This document shows positions 1 to 7,453 of a stretch of DNA of 28,486 bases, in pieces. Under the pieces are notes generated by a model, which was given only the letters and a program-made list of their open reading frames with translations, had not been told where the DNA came from and ran no database searches. Where the stretch lies: positions 1-28,486 of IMG/VR virus record IMGVR_UViG_3300009183_005312; one strand, 5' to 3'. The stretch is from a virus. The position numbers and the translations under genes were made by a program. How positions within the stretch are numbered: the stretch's first letter is position 1; each line of letters starts with the position of its first letter.

Positions 1-887
1 GCAGTACAACGACAATTAGGGTGGGCAGGTGGCATTTGGTCGCCTGTACTAAAATTCATAGTCCACGAAATTTCCAAACCGTTCATTGGTCCGCAAACAT
101 CACAAGTTCTTTCATCTCTTGCAGTAATCCAACGCTTAGTACTTCCAATTGGTAATAGGTCTCTTGCGTCTGCTTCTACCCAACTTAAATAGCGACCAGC
201 ATTAGTAGCGGCAGATATTTCAGTTCTAGCAATTCGTATGGCTCTTTGTTTTACTAACCTAACTCGGTATTTATTGCCTTCTTTCTCGGCTTTGGCTGCG
301 GCTTCTTCATAAGTCATACCGTCTTCTAAATACTTATTTAATCTTCTTTCGTAAAATGTTCCTAATGCTCGGCTTTGCCTTTTATCTAAACCTACTGTCT
401 GCCTTAACTGAGCAATTATTTCTTCTCTGCTTAACTTAGTACGCAACCCATCAGATATAAGGTTGGCAACGGCTTGCTGAGTTTCTAAAGTTATTCCTTG
501 TATTCGTTTACCTGCTTGAGTTTGCGCCCATGCAATAGCCCTAGGGTCTTTCGCCTCGAACTCATACTCGTAACGTATTTTTCTTGGTAAGTTCTTTGCA
601 TGAAGGTTAGCCATTGCAGCAATTTGCTTAGATAAGGTAGGAACTGTTTTATCTAATGAGATAATGAAGGTGCGCCAATTTAAGGCGTTAGGGACTTTAG
701 CCGCACTATTGGCTTTAAGCGCGTCAATGATGTCGTCTAATACTTTTTTATCACCTAGTTGGTTACGAACATCATTAAGAGCCTTGCTATAGATATCGTA
801 AATTACTTTTTCATACTTAGTTAAACCTGCATTAGGCTTTCTTAAGTTTGGGTCGCTTAGAGGCCTCGCTTTGCGGACGAAGGGCAT
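1..887 (-). CDS. MuF-like (SPP1 gp7/Mu gpF family) head morphogenesis protein, C-terminus cut by window edge
   Basis: Partial gene running off the left edge; about 295 residues can be read without a stop. It starts at ATG 887, sharing a TAATG stop/start overlap with the portal gene. The N-terminal 200 residues are helical and charged. The visible C-terminal part has the hallmark of the phage Mu gpF/SPP1 gp7 family: an ARTEI...N.GR segment, then DERTCDVCGPMNG and finally PPAHPNCRC, with paired Cys and His that would bind zinc. These proteins are minor capsid components that act with the portal in procapsid assembly and DNA ejection. The position directly after the portal gene is the usual one. 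Family call is confident; whether a toxin or other domain follows cannot be seen. Confidence 0.88.
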   Translation of the reverse strand, partial: MPFVRKARPLSDPNLRKPNAGLTKYEKVIYDIYSKALNDVRNQLGDKKVLDDIIDALKANSAAKVPNALNWRTFIISLDKTVPTLSKQIAAMANLHAKNLPRKIRYEYEFEAKDPRAIAWAQTQAGKRIQGITLETQQAVANLISDGLRTKLSREEIIAQLRQTVGLDKRQSRALGTFYERRLNKYLEDGMTYEEAAAKAEKEGNKYRVRLVKQRAIRIARTEISAATNAGRYLSWVEADARDLLPIGSTKRWITARDERTCDVCGPMNGLEISWTMNFSTGDQMPPAHPNCRCT

Positions 888-2257
888 TACAAATTAAATC
901 CAGCGCCAGAATCAGGCTCATCCATATTTAAGCCGTCATTGTTCGCTTGTCCATCTCCTTCAGTTGCAGGTTGAGTAACATTAGCGTTATCGTCAGATGG
1001 CATTGGAAGTCCAGCAAGTCCGCGCAAGAATTCTTCCAACTGTGCATCAGGAGTCATAGCGCCTGAACCGATTAGTTTGCTTACATATTCACTAATCTCG
1101 GTCAAATCTACGCTACTTACCTCTGAGTACATCAGTTCGGGAGTTGTTCCAACCTTCATGCCGTTAAGTTTCAATAGGCGCGGAATTGCGTGTTGGTTAA
1201 CAACTTCAGCAATAGACTTACAGATGGCTTCTACTGCCATTGTCCATAAATCTATCTTTGATGACCCTAGAGCAAACGAACCTACTCGTTCATGCCCTAG
1301 AAGAATAAAGTCAGATAAAACGCTCATAGCCATACGTTGGTCGTAACGGCTAATTACTTTATCTGTATCGAATTGTCTAGCACCGCCTGCAGATAACAAC
1401 TGCAAGTCAAACATTTTGTTACCTTTTTCATCAAATACTAATGGGAATACAATTCCTTCTTGTTCATTTCGCTTTACATTTTGAACGATACTAACAATAG
1501 AATCTCTTACTGCTATTTGGTCTGCGGTGGCGGTAGAACTTAAATACTCAGGTGGAATATAGGCAATTGGTAATCCTGCTAGGTCGCGCTCAATTCCAAT
1601 GGCTTCTATTTCTTCTATACGGCGTTTGAAATACCAAGGGCGGTAAGCCGTTCTTAATAAAGATTTGCCTTCAGGGTTATTTTTTTGAGTTGAAGTTCTA
1701 AATAGCAAAGCCTTATCAATAGGAATTCTATGTAGCCCTGCACCATAAGGGTCAACCTGTTCAAAGCCTTGTATGCCGCCATCTTCATCAAATAGCCAAT
1801 TGTTATGAGTTTCTTGGGCGCGTACTGGCCACTTGCGCCAGCCAACTTTGCCGTCATTAAATTTACTTCGCTTAGTTGGGTCGTCAGTGTCAAGCCCTCC
1901 GCGAATTTTGTAAACTATTTCTTGGAAAGAATAACCATAGACAAGCATAGAAAGTATTTGAGAAAGAGTACTATCCCAACTATCGCTCATATCGTATAAG
2001 CATTGTTCAATAAATTCTGCGGCTTCGCGGTCAGGACCTTCTTCTGCGGCTGATTCAATTCGCCACTCAAGGCGTAAGATAATTTTTTCTATGGCGTAAA
2101 GAATTGAACCGATAACAGGGTCGTTCTCGGACATTTCTCGATAAACTTGTGCGCCGCGGCGACCACGAAGGGATACTAAAAACTCCTCGTAAACTGTTCC
2201 GCCAGTTCTGCGTAAACCAGTGCTACCAATTTCTTTTAGGTCAGGGCGTGGTGCCAT
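887..2257 (-). CDS. Portal protein (Mu gp29/DUF935-like)
   Basis: 456 residues, a typical length for a portal. The portal forms the dodecameric ring at the capsid vertex through which DNA is packaged and ejected. Supporting features are the NDPVIGSILYAIE segment near residue 45, the LVYGYSFQEIVY segment near residue 105 and GKSLLRTAYRPWYFKRR near residue 200, all resembling the Mu-like and DUF935 portal group, and the acidic low-complexity C-terminus. It follows a 62-aa gene with a TAATG overlap and is followed by the MuF-like gene, also with a TAATG overlap, so the three are probably translationally coupled. Identification rests on family resemblance and on the neighbouring MuF gene; the terminase genes lie elsewhere, at 7.9-9.6 kb. 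Confidence 0.85.
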   Translation of the reverse strand: MAPRPDLKEIGSTGLRRTGGTVYEEFLVSLRGRRGAQVYREMSENDPVIGSILYAIEKIILRLEWRIESAAEEGPDREAAEFIEQCLYDMSDSWDSTLSQILSMLVYGYSFQEIVYKIRGGLDTDDPTKRSKFNDGKVGWRKWPVRAQETHNNWLFDEDGGIQGFEQVDPYGAGLHRIPIDKALLFRTSTQKNNPEGKSLLRTAYRPWYFKRRIEEIEAIGIERDLAGLPIAYIPPEYLSSTATADQIAVRDSIVSIVQNVKRNEQEGIVFPLVFDEKGNKMFDLQLLSAGGARQFDTDKVISRYDQRMAMSVLSDFILLGHERVGSFALGSSKIDLWTMAVEAICKSIAEVVNQHAIPRLLKLNGMKVGTTPELMYSEVSSVDLTEISEYVSKLIGSGAMTPDAQLEEFLRGLAGLPMPSDDNANVTQPATEGDGQANNDGLNMDEPDSGAGFNL

Positions 2258-2445
2258 TATTCGCCTTCCATTTGAATATCAATATCGTTCTGCTTAATAA
2301 TCATCTTACTCGTTAGGTAAAGTGCTTGGTTCTCTGTAAACCCAGCCGTGCGTAAGTTTAGATACATTTGGTGCAAAGCGGTAGCCAACTCGAACAAAGG
2401 ACCCATGTCGTTTCCGAACATGTTTTCGAACTCTTCATTATCCAT
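2257..2445 (-). CDS. Small acidic protein upstream of portal
   Basis: 62 residues from ATG 2445. A longer reading would begin at a TTG at 2460, but the ATG is preceded by a clear GAGGA Shine-Dalgarno sequence that lies inside that extension, so the ATG is preferred. The protein is acidic at its start (MDNEEFENMFG) and otherwise looks helical. No family is recognised. Its stop overlaps the portal start (TAATG), so it belongs to the head gene operon and may be a minor structural or assembly factor. Function unknown. Confidence 0.7.
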   Translation of the reverse strand: MDNEEFENMFGNDMGPLFELATALHQMYLNLRTAGFTENQALYLTSKMIIKQNDIDIQMEGE

Positions 2446-2477
2446 TAGTCCTCTTTTCAACTAAGACAGTATATCTC

Positions 2478-2777
2478 TTAATAGTCAATAGTCGTTTCTC
2501 TAGAAGGCGGTTTAACTAAATTATCTAAGTACATAGGTTGAGCCTTAATTCCTAATTTTTTTCTAATCCCTCGGCGCTCGCGCTCTGTAGTTGCTCCCCA
2601 TATACCCATTAGGTCGTGATGAAGGGCGTAAGTTAAACACTCTTCCTTCCAAGGACATTTACGGCACAAAGACTTAGCGGTCTTACCTGTTTGACTTTCA
2701 GCAGTTGGGAACCAAAGTTCAGGGTCTGTTTGAGCGCACAATTGCGAGCCATCAAATAATGGGTATCTATCGTCCAC
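2478..2777 (-). CDS. WhiB-family iron-sulfur transcription regulator
   Basis: 99 residues from a GTG start. The four cysteines of the WhiB fold are at C14, C38, C41 and C47 (C...CRKCPWKEEC) and would hold a [4Fe-4S] cluster. The GIWGATTERERR motif near residues 58-69 is the usual G[VI]WGG turn followed by the basic DNA-contacting helix. WhiB-like proteins bind the host sigma factor and redirect transcription. They are restricted to Actinobacteria and their phages, so this gene is the best host indicator in the window. It lies just downstream of a 62-aa gene (stop at 2781) and upstream of the portal block. It is one of two WhiB-like genes here. Confidence 0.93.
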   Translation of the reverse strand: MDDRYPLFDGSQLCAQTDPELWFPTAESQTGKTAKSLCRKCPWKEECLTYALHHDLMGIWGATTERERRGIRKKLGIKAQPMYLDNLVKPPSRETTIDY

Positions 2778-2780
2778 AAG

Positions 2781-2969
2781 TTAGACCAGTTCTGGCTCTT
2801 TAGTTTTCAACGCTTCGACTTCTCGACTATAAATCTCTAGCGTAACTGCGTGATTGCCCGAAGAAATTAAGTTCCTTATCTGTATCAGTTCCTCATCGGT
2901 GTAAGAAAGCATCTTATCTCGGACGAGTTTTAAGGCTCGCTCAAATTCTTTGATTATTACTCTCTCCAT
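2781..2969 (-). CDS. Small helical protein, unknown
   Basis: 62 residues, ATG at 2969 with an AAGG element just upstream. Predicted all-helical and rich in E, K and L; no recognised family. It is the first leftward gene after the divergent gap 2970-3026, so a promoter for the WhiB-portal direction may lie in that gap, though no convincing -35/-10 pair is visible. The next gene, the WhiB-like regulator, begins 4 nt after its stop, which suggests co-expression. Confidence 0.65.
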   Translation of the reverse strand: MERVIIKEFERALKLVRDKMLSYTDEELIQIRNLISSGNHAVTLEIYSREVEALKTKEPELV

Positions 2970-3026
2970 GCCTTAAAGTGTAGGGCATAAATAGTGATAT
3001 TGTAACGCCCTAGGCTAGGAGCATGA

Positions 3027-3377
3027 ATGTTTGAGTATTTAGCGAAAGTAGAAAAGGTTATAGACGGCGATACGATTGATATTGCGATTGATTTAGGCTT
3101 CTCTTTGCATTACAAGACCCGAGTTAGGTTAGCAGGAATAGACACGGCTGAAAAAAATACTGATTTAGGTAAGCGTACGAAAGAGTATGTAAAAGGCATA
3201 CTAGAAGGTAATTCATATAGAATTCAAACAACTAAGCCTGATAAGTATGGGCGAATCTTAGGGGAGTTATTCCTTCCTGATAACAGTAGTTTTAATAAAT
3301 CTTTAATCGCGCAAGGCTTAGCGAAGGCCTATGGCGGCGGAACTAAAACAGTATGGACCGAGACCGAACTTAAATGA
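3027..3377 (+). CDS. Thermonuclease-like (SNase family) nuclease
   Basis: 116 residues. SNase signatures are in order: VIDGDTIDIAIDLG (residues 11-24), VRLAGIDTAE (33-42) and the KYGRILGEL motif near 73-81 with its catalytic-type Arg. The family cleaves DNA and RNA using calcium; here it could degrade host nucleic acid or act in DNA metabolism. There is no signal peptide, so it would be cytoplasmic. The start is ATG 3027 with AGGAG about 7 nt upstream; an ATG at 3023 in another frame stops at once. It opens the rightward island and overlaps the next gene by 4 nt (ATGA). Confidence 0.9.
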   Translation: MFEYLAKVEKVIDGDTIDIAIDLGFSLHYKTRVRLAGIDTAEKNTDLGKRTKEYVKGILEGNSYRIQTTKPDKYGRILGELFLPDNSSFNKSLIAQGLAKAYGGGTKTVWTETELK

Positions 3378-4039
3378 AGATAGAATTTTGGGCAGGTAGC
3401 CAAGTCGTACAGGATACTGTTCCTATGCCTGCTCCAAGTCAAAAATTTATTCCTGATTGGTATAAGCAAGTTCTTCCTATTCGAGGTCATAATGGAAATA
3501 TAAAGGCTTGCATGCCATTTTTAGACGCTTTAACTAATGGCTACATACAGGAAACTTGGGCAGATATTTTAATTGAAGATAGTCCTGAGGGTGTAAGAGT
3601 TTCATCTAATCACGAATTACAAATAGTGGGTTGGCGCGAGCGCAACGATTTGCCCGAGATAGAAGGCTATGAGCATACTCAATTTATATGGCAGAAAAGA
3701 TGGGCTCCAATTTTCCCTGATAACTTTTCAGGTTTAATTACTCACCCGTTAAATAGAATCGACCTTCCTTTTTATACCTTTTCAGGAATCGTTGAGTTTG
3801 ACCGCTTTAATCACGAACCTGTAGGAAACTTACCTTTCTATCTTAAAAAGAACTTTAGGGGTATTATTCCGAAGGGAACGCCAATGTTCCAAATTATCCC
3901 CTTACCGAGAGCGGACTGGGAGGCTTCAATGAAAAGTTATGATGAGGCGGAATGGCAACAAAGAAAGGCTGATAAAGTCGCTGAGTCTGAGTTCTATAAA
4001 AGAAAAATATGGCAAAAAAAATCGTTCAAGGGAGTTTAA
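3374..4039 (+). CDS. Conserved-looking phage protein of unknown function
   Basis: 221 residues, ATG overlapping the SNase stop (ATGA). It has no signal peptide and no membrane segment, but many aromatic residues and Pro-rich turns. Segments such as PSQKFIPDWYK near residue 22 and IKACMPFLDALTNGY near 43 look like a defined fold, and I recall similar proteins in aquatic phages without a known function. The C-terminal 40 residues are very charged (Lys/Glu). It is followed immediately by the SpeE-like gene at 4041. No function is assigned. Confidence 0.75.
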   Translation: MKIEFWAGSQVVQDTVPMPAPSQKFIPDWYKQVLPIRGHNGNIKACMPFLDALTNGYIQETWADILIEDSPEGVRVSSNHELQIVGWRERNDLPEIEGYEHTQFIWQKRWAPIFPDNFSGLITHPLNRIDLPFYTFSGIVEFDRFNHEPVGNLPFYLKKNFRGIIPKGTPMFQIIPLPRADWEASMKSYDEAEWQQRKADKVAESEFYKRKIWQKKSFKGV

Positions 4040-4040
4040 T

Positions 4041-4703
4041 ATGTTTGATCTAGCCACAGTTCCAAATATCATAGTAAAAGAAATGTCTTACAAGGAAATA
4101 GATATTGTCCGTGATATTAGAAGACCTAAAACCTATCGCCTGTTTAACAAAGGGGTGCGCCAAAATGTTCACGACCAGTTCGTCAATAGAGAAATTAAGG
4201 AAATGTATTCGCAATACGATATGGCGTATGGAGATGTGCTTTTAACTGGCTTCGGTTTCGGCGTATTAGCGCAATGGGTGGCTTCAAAGCCTGAAGTAAA
4301 GTCCGTTACAGTAATTGAATTAGAGAAAGATATTTATGATATTTTCCTTATGCATAACAAGTTACATGAAAAAGTGAACGTTATTTTTGAAGATGCCACT
4401 ACTTATACAACTGATAAACACTACGACTGCCTTTTTTTAGACCATTACGAGCATAATATAAATGAATGGGTATTCCGAGATATGCGTAGAGTTGTCCGTA
4501 ACATACCTAACCACGACCTTTTTTGGGCATGGTCTTTAGAGCAAAAAATAGCCGAAGTTGCTTATGGTCTTGAGGCTCACGGTCTTTACAATGCTCTATT
4601 GCACGATAACTATATCGATTTTTATCAAAAGTATGATTTCTTCAAAGGAAGCGTCTGCGGAATTCTCACCCTACCTGACTTAACTCCCGCAAAGATAAAC
4701 TAG
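4041..4703 (+). CDS. SpeE-like Rossmann-fold SAM/dcSAM-binding protein
   Basis: 220 residues from ATG 4041, chosen because GGGAG lies 5-8 nt upstream; an in-frame extension to 3939 would sit inside the previous gene. The central part resembles spermidine synthase and related methyltransferases: DVLLTGFGFGVLAQWVA (glycine-rich loop I), VTVIELEKDIYDIF (acidic end of strand 2), VIFEDATTY and DCLFLDHYEH. Canonical aminopropyltransferases have GGGDGG and a D-S-S-D-P type loop; here these are TGFGFG and DHYEH. Substrate and reaction are therefore uncertain. The very next gene is SpeD-like, which supports a link with decarboxylated SAM or polyamines, but a plain methyltransferase cannot be excluded. 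Confidence 0.75.
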   Translation: MFDLATVPNIIVKEMSYKEIDIVRDIRRPKTYRLFNKGVRQNVHDQFVNREIKEMYSQYDMAYGDVLLTGFGFGVLAQWVASKPEVKSVTVIELEKDIYDIFLMHNKLHEKVNVIFEDATTYTTDKHYDCLFLDHYEHNINEWVFRDMRRVVRNIPNHDLFWAWSLEQKIAEVAYGLEAHGLYNALLHDNYIDFYQKYDFFKGSVCGILTLPDLTPAKIN

Positions 4704-4747
4704 TATGTATACACTGCTTTCGATAAATTAGGATATTCTGCTGCTCT

Positions 4748-5128
4748 ATGATTTTTCATAAACACTTACTAATTAACGCCAAAGTTAATAACCCTATGAA
4801 GTCTGAAGATGAGGCTATCGAGTTTTTAACTGATTTAGTTAAAGCGATAGATATGAAGATTATCAAAGGTCCTTTTGCCTCTTATGTTGATGTGGAAGGC
4901 AATAGAGGCTTAACGGCCATAGTAATGATTGAAACTAGCCATATTGCGTTCCATATTTGGGACGAACCTACACCTGCCTTATTACAATTCGACCTTTATA
5001 CTTGCGGAATGTTAAACCAAAAGGCTGTATTAGATACGATTAAGTCTAAGTTCGCAGTGGCTCAATTCGATTATATGTTGCTCGACCGCGAGAACGGCTT
5101 TGTTACAGAAGAACAGGGATTTGAGTAA
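4748..5128 (+). CDS. S-adenosylmethionine decarboxylase-like (SpeD, class 1b) pyruvoyl enzyme
   Basis: 126 residues, the usual length of class 1b AdoMetDC proenzymes. Conserved landmarks are the HKHLLINAK start, the self-cleavage region TSHIAFHIWDE with Ser64 (future pyruvoyl) and His69, and the FDLYTCG segment with Cys86. The residue before the Ser is Thr63 where the family normally has Glu, so the cleavage bond would be T-S. In bacteria the enzyme makes decarboxylated SAM for spermidine; some SpeD homologues have become arginine or ornithine decarboxylases. speD genes are known auxiliary genes in aquatic phages. The gene follows the SpeE-like gene after 44 nt and overlaps the next gene by one base (TAATG). 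Confidence 0.85.
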   Translation: MIFHKHLLINAKVNNPMKSEDEAIEFLTDLVKAIDMKIIKGPFASYVDVEGNRGLTAIVMIETSHIAFHIWDEPTPALLQFDLYTCGMLNQKAVLDTIKSKFAVAQFDYMLLDRENGFVTEEQGFE

Positions 5129-5319
5129 TGGTCGCTTGGGTGGCCTTGATTCTAAGTTTCTTCGCCTTTAGTTTCGCTTTGGCTGCTTTTCTTTTCGCCG
5201 CCTATATTTACTTTAGAGGTCCTAGAGTTAGAGAATTAGACCCTGACGAGTTATTTGATTTACTTCTAGAGCAGAATGATGCTAATATCCTTTTCCGAGA
5301 AAGGCCTTTTGACGAATAA
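5128..5319 (+). CDS. Small single-pass membrane protein
   Basis: 63 residues. A long hydrophobic stretch (residues 2-29, rich in Ala, Phe and Leu) is followed by YFRGPR and an acidic cytoplasm-like tail (ELDPDELFDLLLEQND). Either a single transmembrane helix with the charged C-terminus inside, or an uncleaved signal anchor. Start and stop overlap both neighbours by one base (TAATG on each side), so it is translationally coupled to the SpeD-like and 2OG oxygenase genes. No function can be given. Confidence 0.7.
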   Translation: MVAWVALILSFFAFSFALAAFLFAAYIYFRGPRVRELDPDELFDLLLEQNDANILFRERPFDE

Positions 5320-5828
5320 TGGATAAGATAGTCGTTTTAGATAACTTCATCGATAATGAAACTTGCGACCGTATGGTGGCGTTTTATGACGAGGCTTTCG
5401 TTAACAAGGGCGCTATAACTGATGGAAGAAGAATCTTTCGCAACCCTCAATTCCCTGAGGCCGTATCTTTCCTTGAAAAGTATCTACCTGAGTTTCGGTC
5501 TAAATTGGGCGCCAAGTATTATATTCGCGAAGTCTTTCTTTCTTTATATGGGAAAGGCTCGTACGCTGCCGCTCATTTAGATTCCTATGAGGAAGAATTA
5601 AAAGACTCTTTAGTCGTTCTTTTTTACTTTAATGACGACTACGAAGGCGGAGAGATTTACTTCACAGAACTGAATAAAAGTTACACACCTATAAAAGGTC
5701 AAGTAATTTATTTTCCTTGTAATGACCCCCTTTACATGCACGGAGTCTTAAAAATACTAGAAGGTAAACGTTATATCTTGCTTATGGAACTCAACTTAAA
5801 CGAAGAGTTGAAAGTTTACGATATCTAA
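5319..5828 (+). CDS. 2OG-Fe(II) oxygenase, prolyl 4-hydroxylase type
   Basis: 169 residues forming one double-stranded beta-helix domain. The iron ligands His86 and Asp88 (AAHLDSYEEE) and His141 (MHGV) are present, and Arg151 (GKRYILL) is in place to bind 2-oxoglutarate. The YEGGEIYF segment and KGQVIYFPC are typical of the P4H family. Such phage enzymes hydroxylate proteins, or in other families nucleobases; the substrate here is unknown. It ends the rightward island and its stop lies 3 nt from the stop of a second 2OG oxygenase on the other strand, with no terminator hairpin between them. Confidence 0.88.
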   Translation: MDKIVVLDNFIDNETCDRMVAFYDEAFVNKGAITDGRRIFRNPQFPEAVSFLEKYLPEFRSKLGAKYYIREVFLSLYGKGSYAAAHLDSYEEELKDSLVVLFYFNDDYEGGEIYFTELNKSYTPIKGQVIYFPCNDPLYMHGVLKILEGKRYILLMELNLNEELKVYDI

Positions 5829-5831
5829 GAT

Positions 5832-6350
5832 TTACCACTCGATATAATTAAGATTTATTAGTATCCGCGCTTGTTGGTCTGTACAGGAAGTACCAGCGTG
5901 TTGCATGTAAGAGTCAAATACGACTAAACGGTTCTCTTGGCTCGTTGCTTGCTCTCCAGTTTCAAACAAAGTCGCTCCATTGTTAGTATTGATATAGAAC
6001 ACGGCTGTTTTTAACGGCGCCGACTTAACGTCGAAGTCAGTGTGGTATCCGTACTGAATAATTTTATCTGTTCTTGTATTTAAGTTCGCCTTTATGCGGC
6101 ATAGAGCCAATGGGCTTATTCTTTTAACTAAGGTGTCTAAAATCGAGAAATAATTAGACCGCGGACTATTGTTTCCATAGAACAAATGGCTAAAGTAAAA
6201 GCGATTCAAGTCGGGAACGGAATTCTCATCGGGCTCTTTATCTATGTACTGCTGGTAGAACCAAGGGAAGTCTGGGCCTGTTAAAATGTTTTGTAAGGCA
6301 GCGAAATCCTCTTCAGGTAAGAAGTTATCATAAACTTTTACTTCGCCCAT
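5832..6350 (-). CDS. 2OG-Fe(II) oxygenase-like protein, cyanophage-type
   Basis: 172 residues. His103 and Asp105 (GYHTDFD), His151 (MQHAGT) and Arg162 (ARILINLNY) give the HxD...H...R set needed for Fe(II) and 2-oxoglutarate. The start is the ATG directly after the TAA of the preceding 43-aa gene, with GGTGGAAG as ribosome-binding site. It is a different subfamily from the neighbouring oxygenase on the plus strand and shares little sequence outside the ligands. The role is unknown; protein or nucleic-acid hydroxylation are both possible. It is the last gene of the long leftward block. Confidence 0.85.
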   Translation of the reverse strand: MGEVKVYDNFLPEEDFAALQNILTGPDFPWFYQQYIDKEPDENSVPDLNRFYFSHLFYGNNSPRSNYFSILDTLVKRISPLALCRIKANLNTRTDKIIQYGYHTDFDVKSAPLKTAVFYINTNNGATLFETGEQATSQENRLVVFDSYMQHAGTSCTDQQARILINLNYIEW

Positions 6351-6482
6351 TTAATACTTCCACCATTTATGCGCCACAAAAACAATATAAAACTGCATTA
6401 ACTGAAAAGTTAGGCTTTTGTCCCAACAGCAGTAAGTAATCTCAATGCCCCAACTATCTGCCTTACCTTTGAATACTCTCAT
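6351..6482 (-). CDS. 43-aa hydrophobic/aromatic small protein
   Basis: Short open frame that I read directly: it begins MRVFKGKADSWGIEI and ends HKWWKY, with a hydrophobic middle (LMQFYIVFVA). Its ATG overlaps the stop of the DUF2061-like gene (ATGA) and its TAA abuts the ATG of the 2OG oxygenase, so it fills the gap exactly. This tight coupling is the main argument that it is real. The hydrophobic stretch is short for a transmembrane helix. Unknown function. Confidence 0.6.
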   Translation of the reverse strand: MRVFKGKADSWGIEITYCCWDKSLTFQLMQFYIVFVAHKWWKY

Positions 6483-6688
6483 TTATGCTTCCTTCCCCAT
6501 TTAATCTTATCCCATATTCTTTCATGCCAATAGTAGATACCCACCTTCAATACTGTTTCCCAAAAGGCTATCAGGGCTGACAACTTAGCCTTACCTGTAA
6601 TGACGTAAACAACGACAAATGAACTTAGAGTTCCAAATATCCGATAACTTAAAGACTTTGTAAATGAGCGAGCGCGAGTTACTTTCAT
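6479..6688 (-). CDS. DUF2061-like small membrane protein
   Basis: 69 residues. It matches the DUF2061 pattern: RSFTKSLSYRIFGTLSSF at the start, a first hydrophobic segment (VVVYVITG), KAKLSALIAFWETVLKVGIYYWHERIWDKIKWG. DUF2061 proteins are small two-helix membrane proteins seen in bacteria and in many aquatic phages; some carry an adjacent APS-kinase-like gene. Here the next gene upstream (6685-7431) is exactly such a kinase fusion, with a 4-nt ATGA overlap. That pairing suggests a shared role, perhaps in sulfur or nucleotide metabolism, but no biochemical function is known to me. Confidence 0.85.
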   Translation of the reverse strand: MKVTRARSFTKSLSYRIFGTLSSFVVVYVITGKAKLSALIAFWETVLKVGIYYWHERIWDKIKWGRKHK

Positions 6689-7431
6689 ATGCCTAATTCT
6701 TTACGCTTCTCAGTAGCAGAAATAGCATGAATCTCAGCGCCTAAATCTACTTGCTCAATCTTGTAACCAACATCCCTTCCGTAAACTATGTTGGTAATGT
6801 TAGGAACTTTTATAGTAAATGGTCTGGGTACTCCGTTGCTAGAAATGAATTCCACCACTTCTTGATAAGACAGCGGGTCTTTCTCGGAAGTTCCTTGAGT
6901 GTGTCGAACCGCGATAACTGTTTGCCCTGTTCGTTCATCTGCTTTCTCCTTAAGTGCTTGGTGCCCTTCGTGCCATGGTTGATACCTGCCAAGAAGCAAT
7001 GTTGTTGGCGCTTTCCAATCATATAAGCCAAATCTTTCCATTACTATGTCAACTTCTTCCTCTACTGTTAGTCCAGTAGCGAAATACATATCAAAATCAT
7101 CAGGGTCTTCCCATAGTTTATTGCTATCTTCGTATCTTCCTTCTTTTATTCTATTGACCCAAATTAAAGCATCAGGCTTGCCAAATGCTTTCCTCGTTTC
7201 ATTAGTAGGGCAAATAAAGTCCACGACTACAATTTGATTTTTAAGCAATCGCGCTAATTCGCCTAAGCGTCTTGCGTTTTCAGTACGGTCTTCTATAGTA
7301 AAACCTAAATCCTTATTTAAGCCCGCTCGCACCTCATCTGCGTTTATATGGATAGCGTTAATACGGTCTGCGAGCGCAGTTGCTAATGCTGTCTTACCTG
7401 AACCCGCTTGGCCGATAATTTGTATAATCAC
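6685..7431 (-). CDS. Fusion of APS-kinase-like P-loop kinase and HxGH nucleotidyltransferase
   Basis: 248 residues with two domains. Residues 1-135 resemble adenylylsulfate kinase: Walker A GQAGSGKT (7-14), HINADEVRAGLNKDLGF, then RTENARRLGELARLL and VVVDFICPT. Residues 140-248 are a nucleotidyltransferase: LLLGRYQPWHEGHQAL is the GRFQPxHxGH signature of NMN adenylyltransferase and cytidylyltransferase relatives, and ISATEKRKEL near the end is the second ATP-binding motif. The order differs from NadR (adenylyltransferase first, kinase second). Substrates cannot be named: a sulfate-activation or NAD-salvage role are both possible. It overlaps the DUF2061-like gene by 4 nt. A Shine-Dalgarno GGAGG lies 5-9 nt before the ATG. 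Confidence 0.85.
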   Translation of the reverse strand: MIIQIIGQAGSGKTALATALADRINAIHINADEVRAGLNKDLGFTIEDRTENARRLGELARLLKNQIVVVDFICPTNETRKAFGKPDALIWVNRIKEGRYEDSNKLWEDPDDFDMYFATGLTVEEEVDIVMERFGLYDWKAPTTLLLGRYQPWHEGHQALKEKADERTGQTVIAVRHTQGTSEKDPLSYQEVVEFISSNGVPRPFTIKVPNITNIVYGRDVGYKIEQVDLGAEIHAISATEKRKELGI

Positions 7432-7453
7432 TTACGCCTCCTTTTTTTATTTT

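Noticed and set aside
1077-1346. Plus-strand open frames inside portal, TerL, FolE, QueD and others
   Set aside because: They lie opposite clear genes, lack ribosome-binding sites and show no protein family features; treated as shadows.
2970-3026. Divergent promoters between the 62-aa gene and the thermonuclease gene
   Set aside because: TATTGT-like -10 words exist, but no matching -35 at correct spacing could be shown for either direction, so none is listed.
5320-6350. The two 2OG oxygenases as a recent duplication
   Set aside because: They share only the iron and cofactor ligands; lengths, flanking motifs and orientation differ, so they look like separate subfamilies.
6810-7031. Second minus-strand frame inside the kinase-nucleotidyltransferase gene
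   Set aside because: It lies fully inside a well-supported gene with conserved motifs; the other frame shows no sensible protein.
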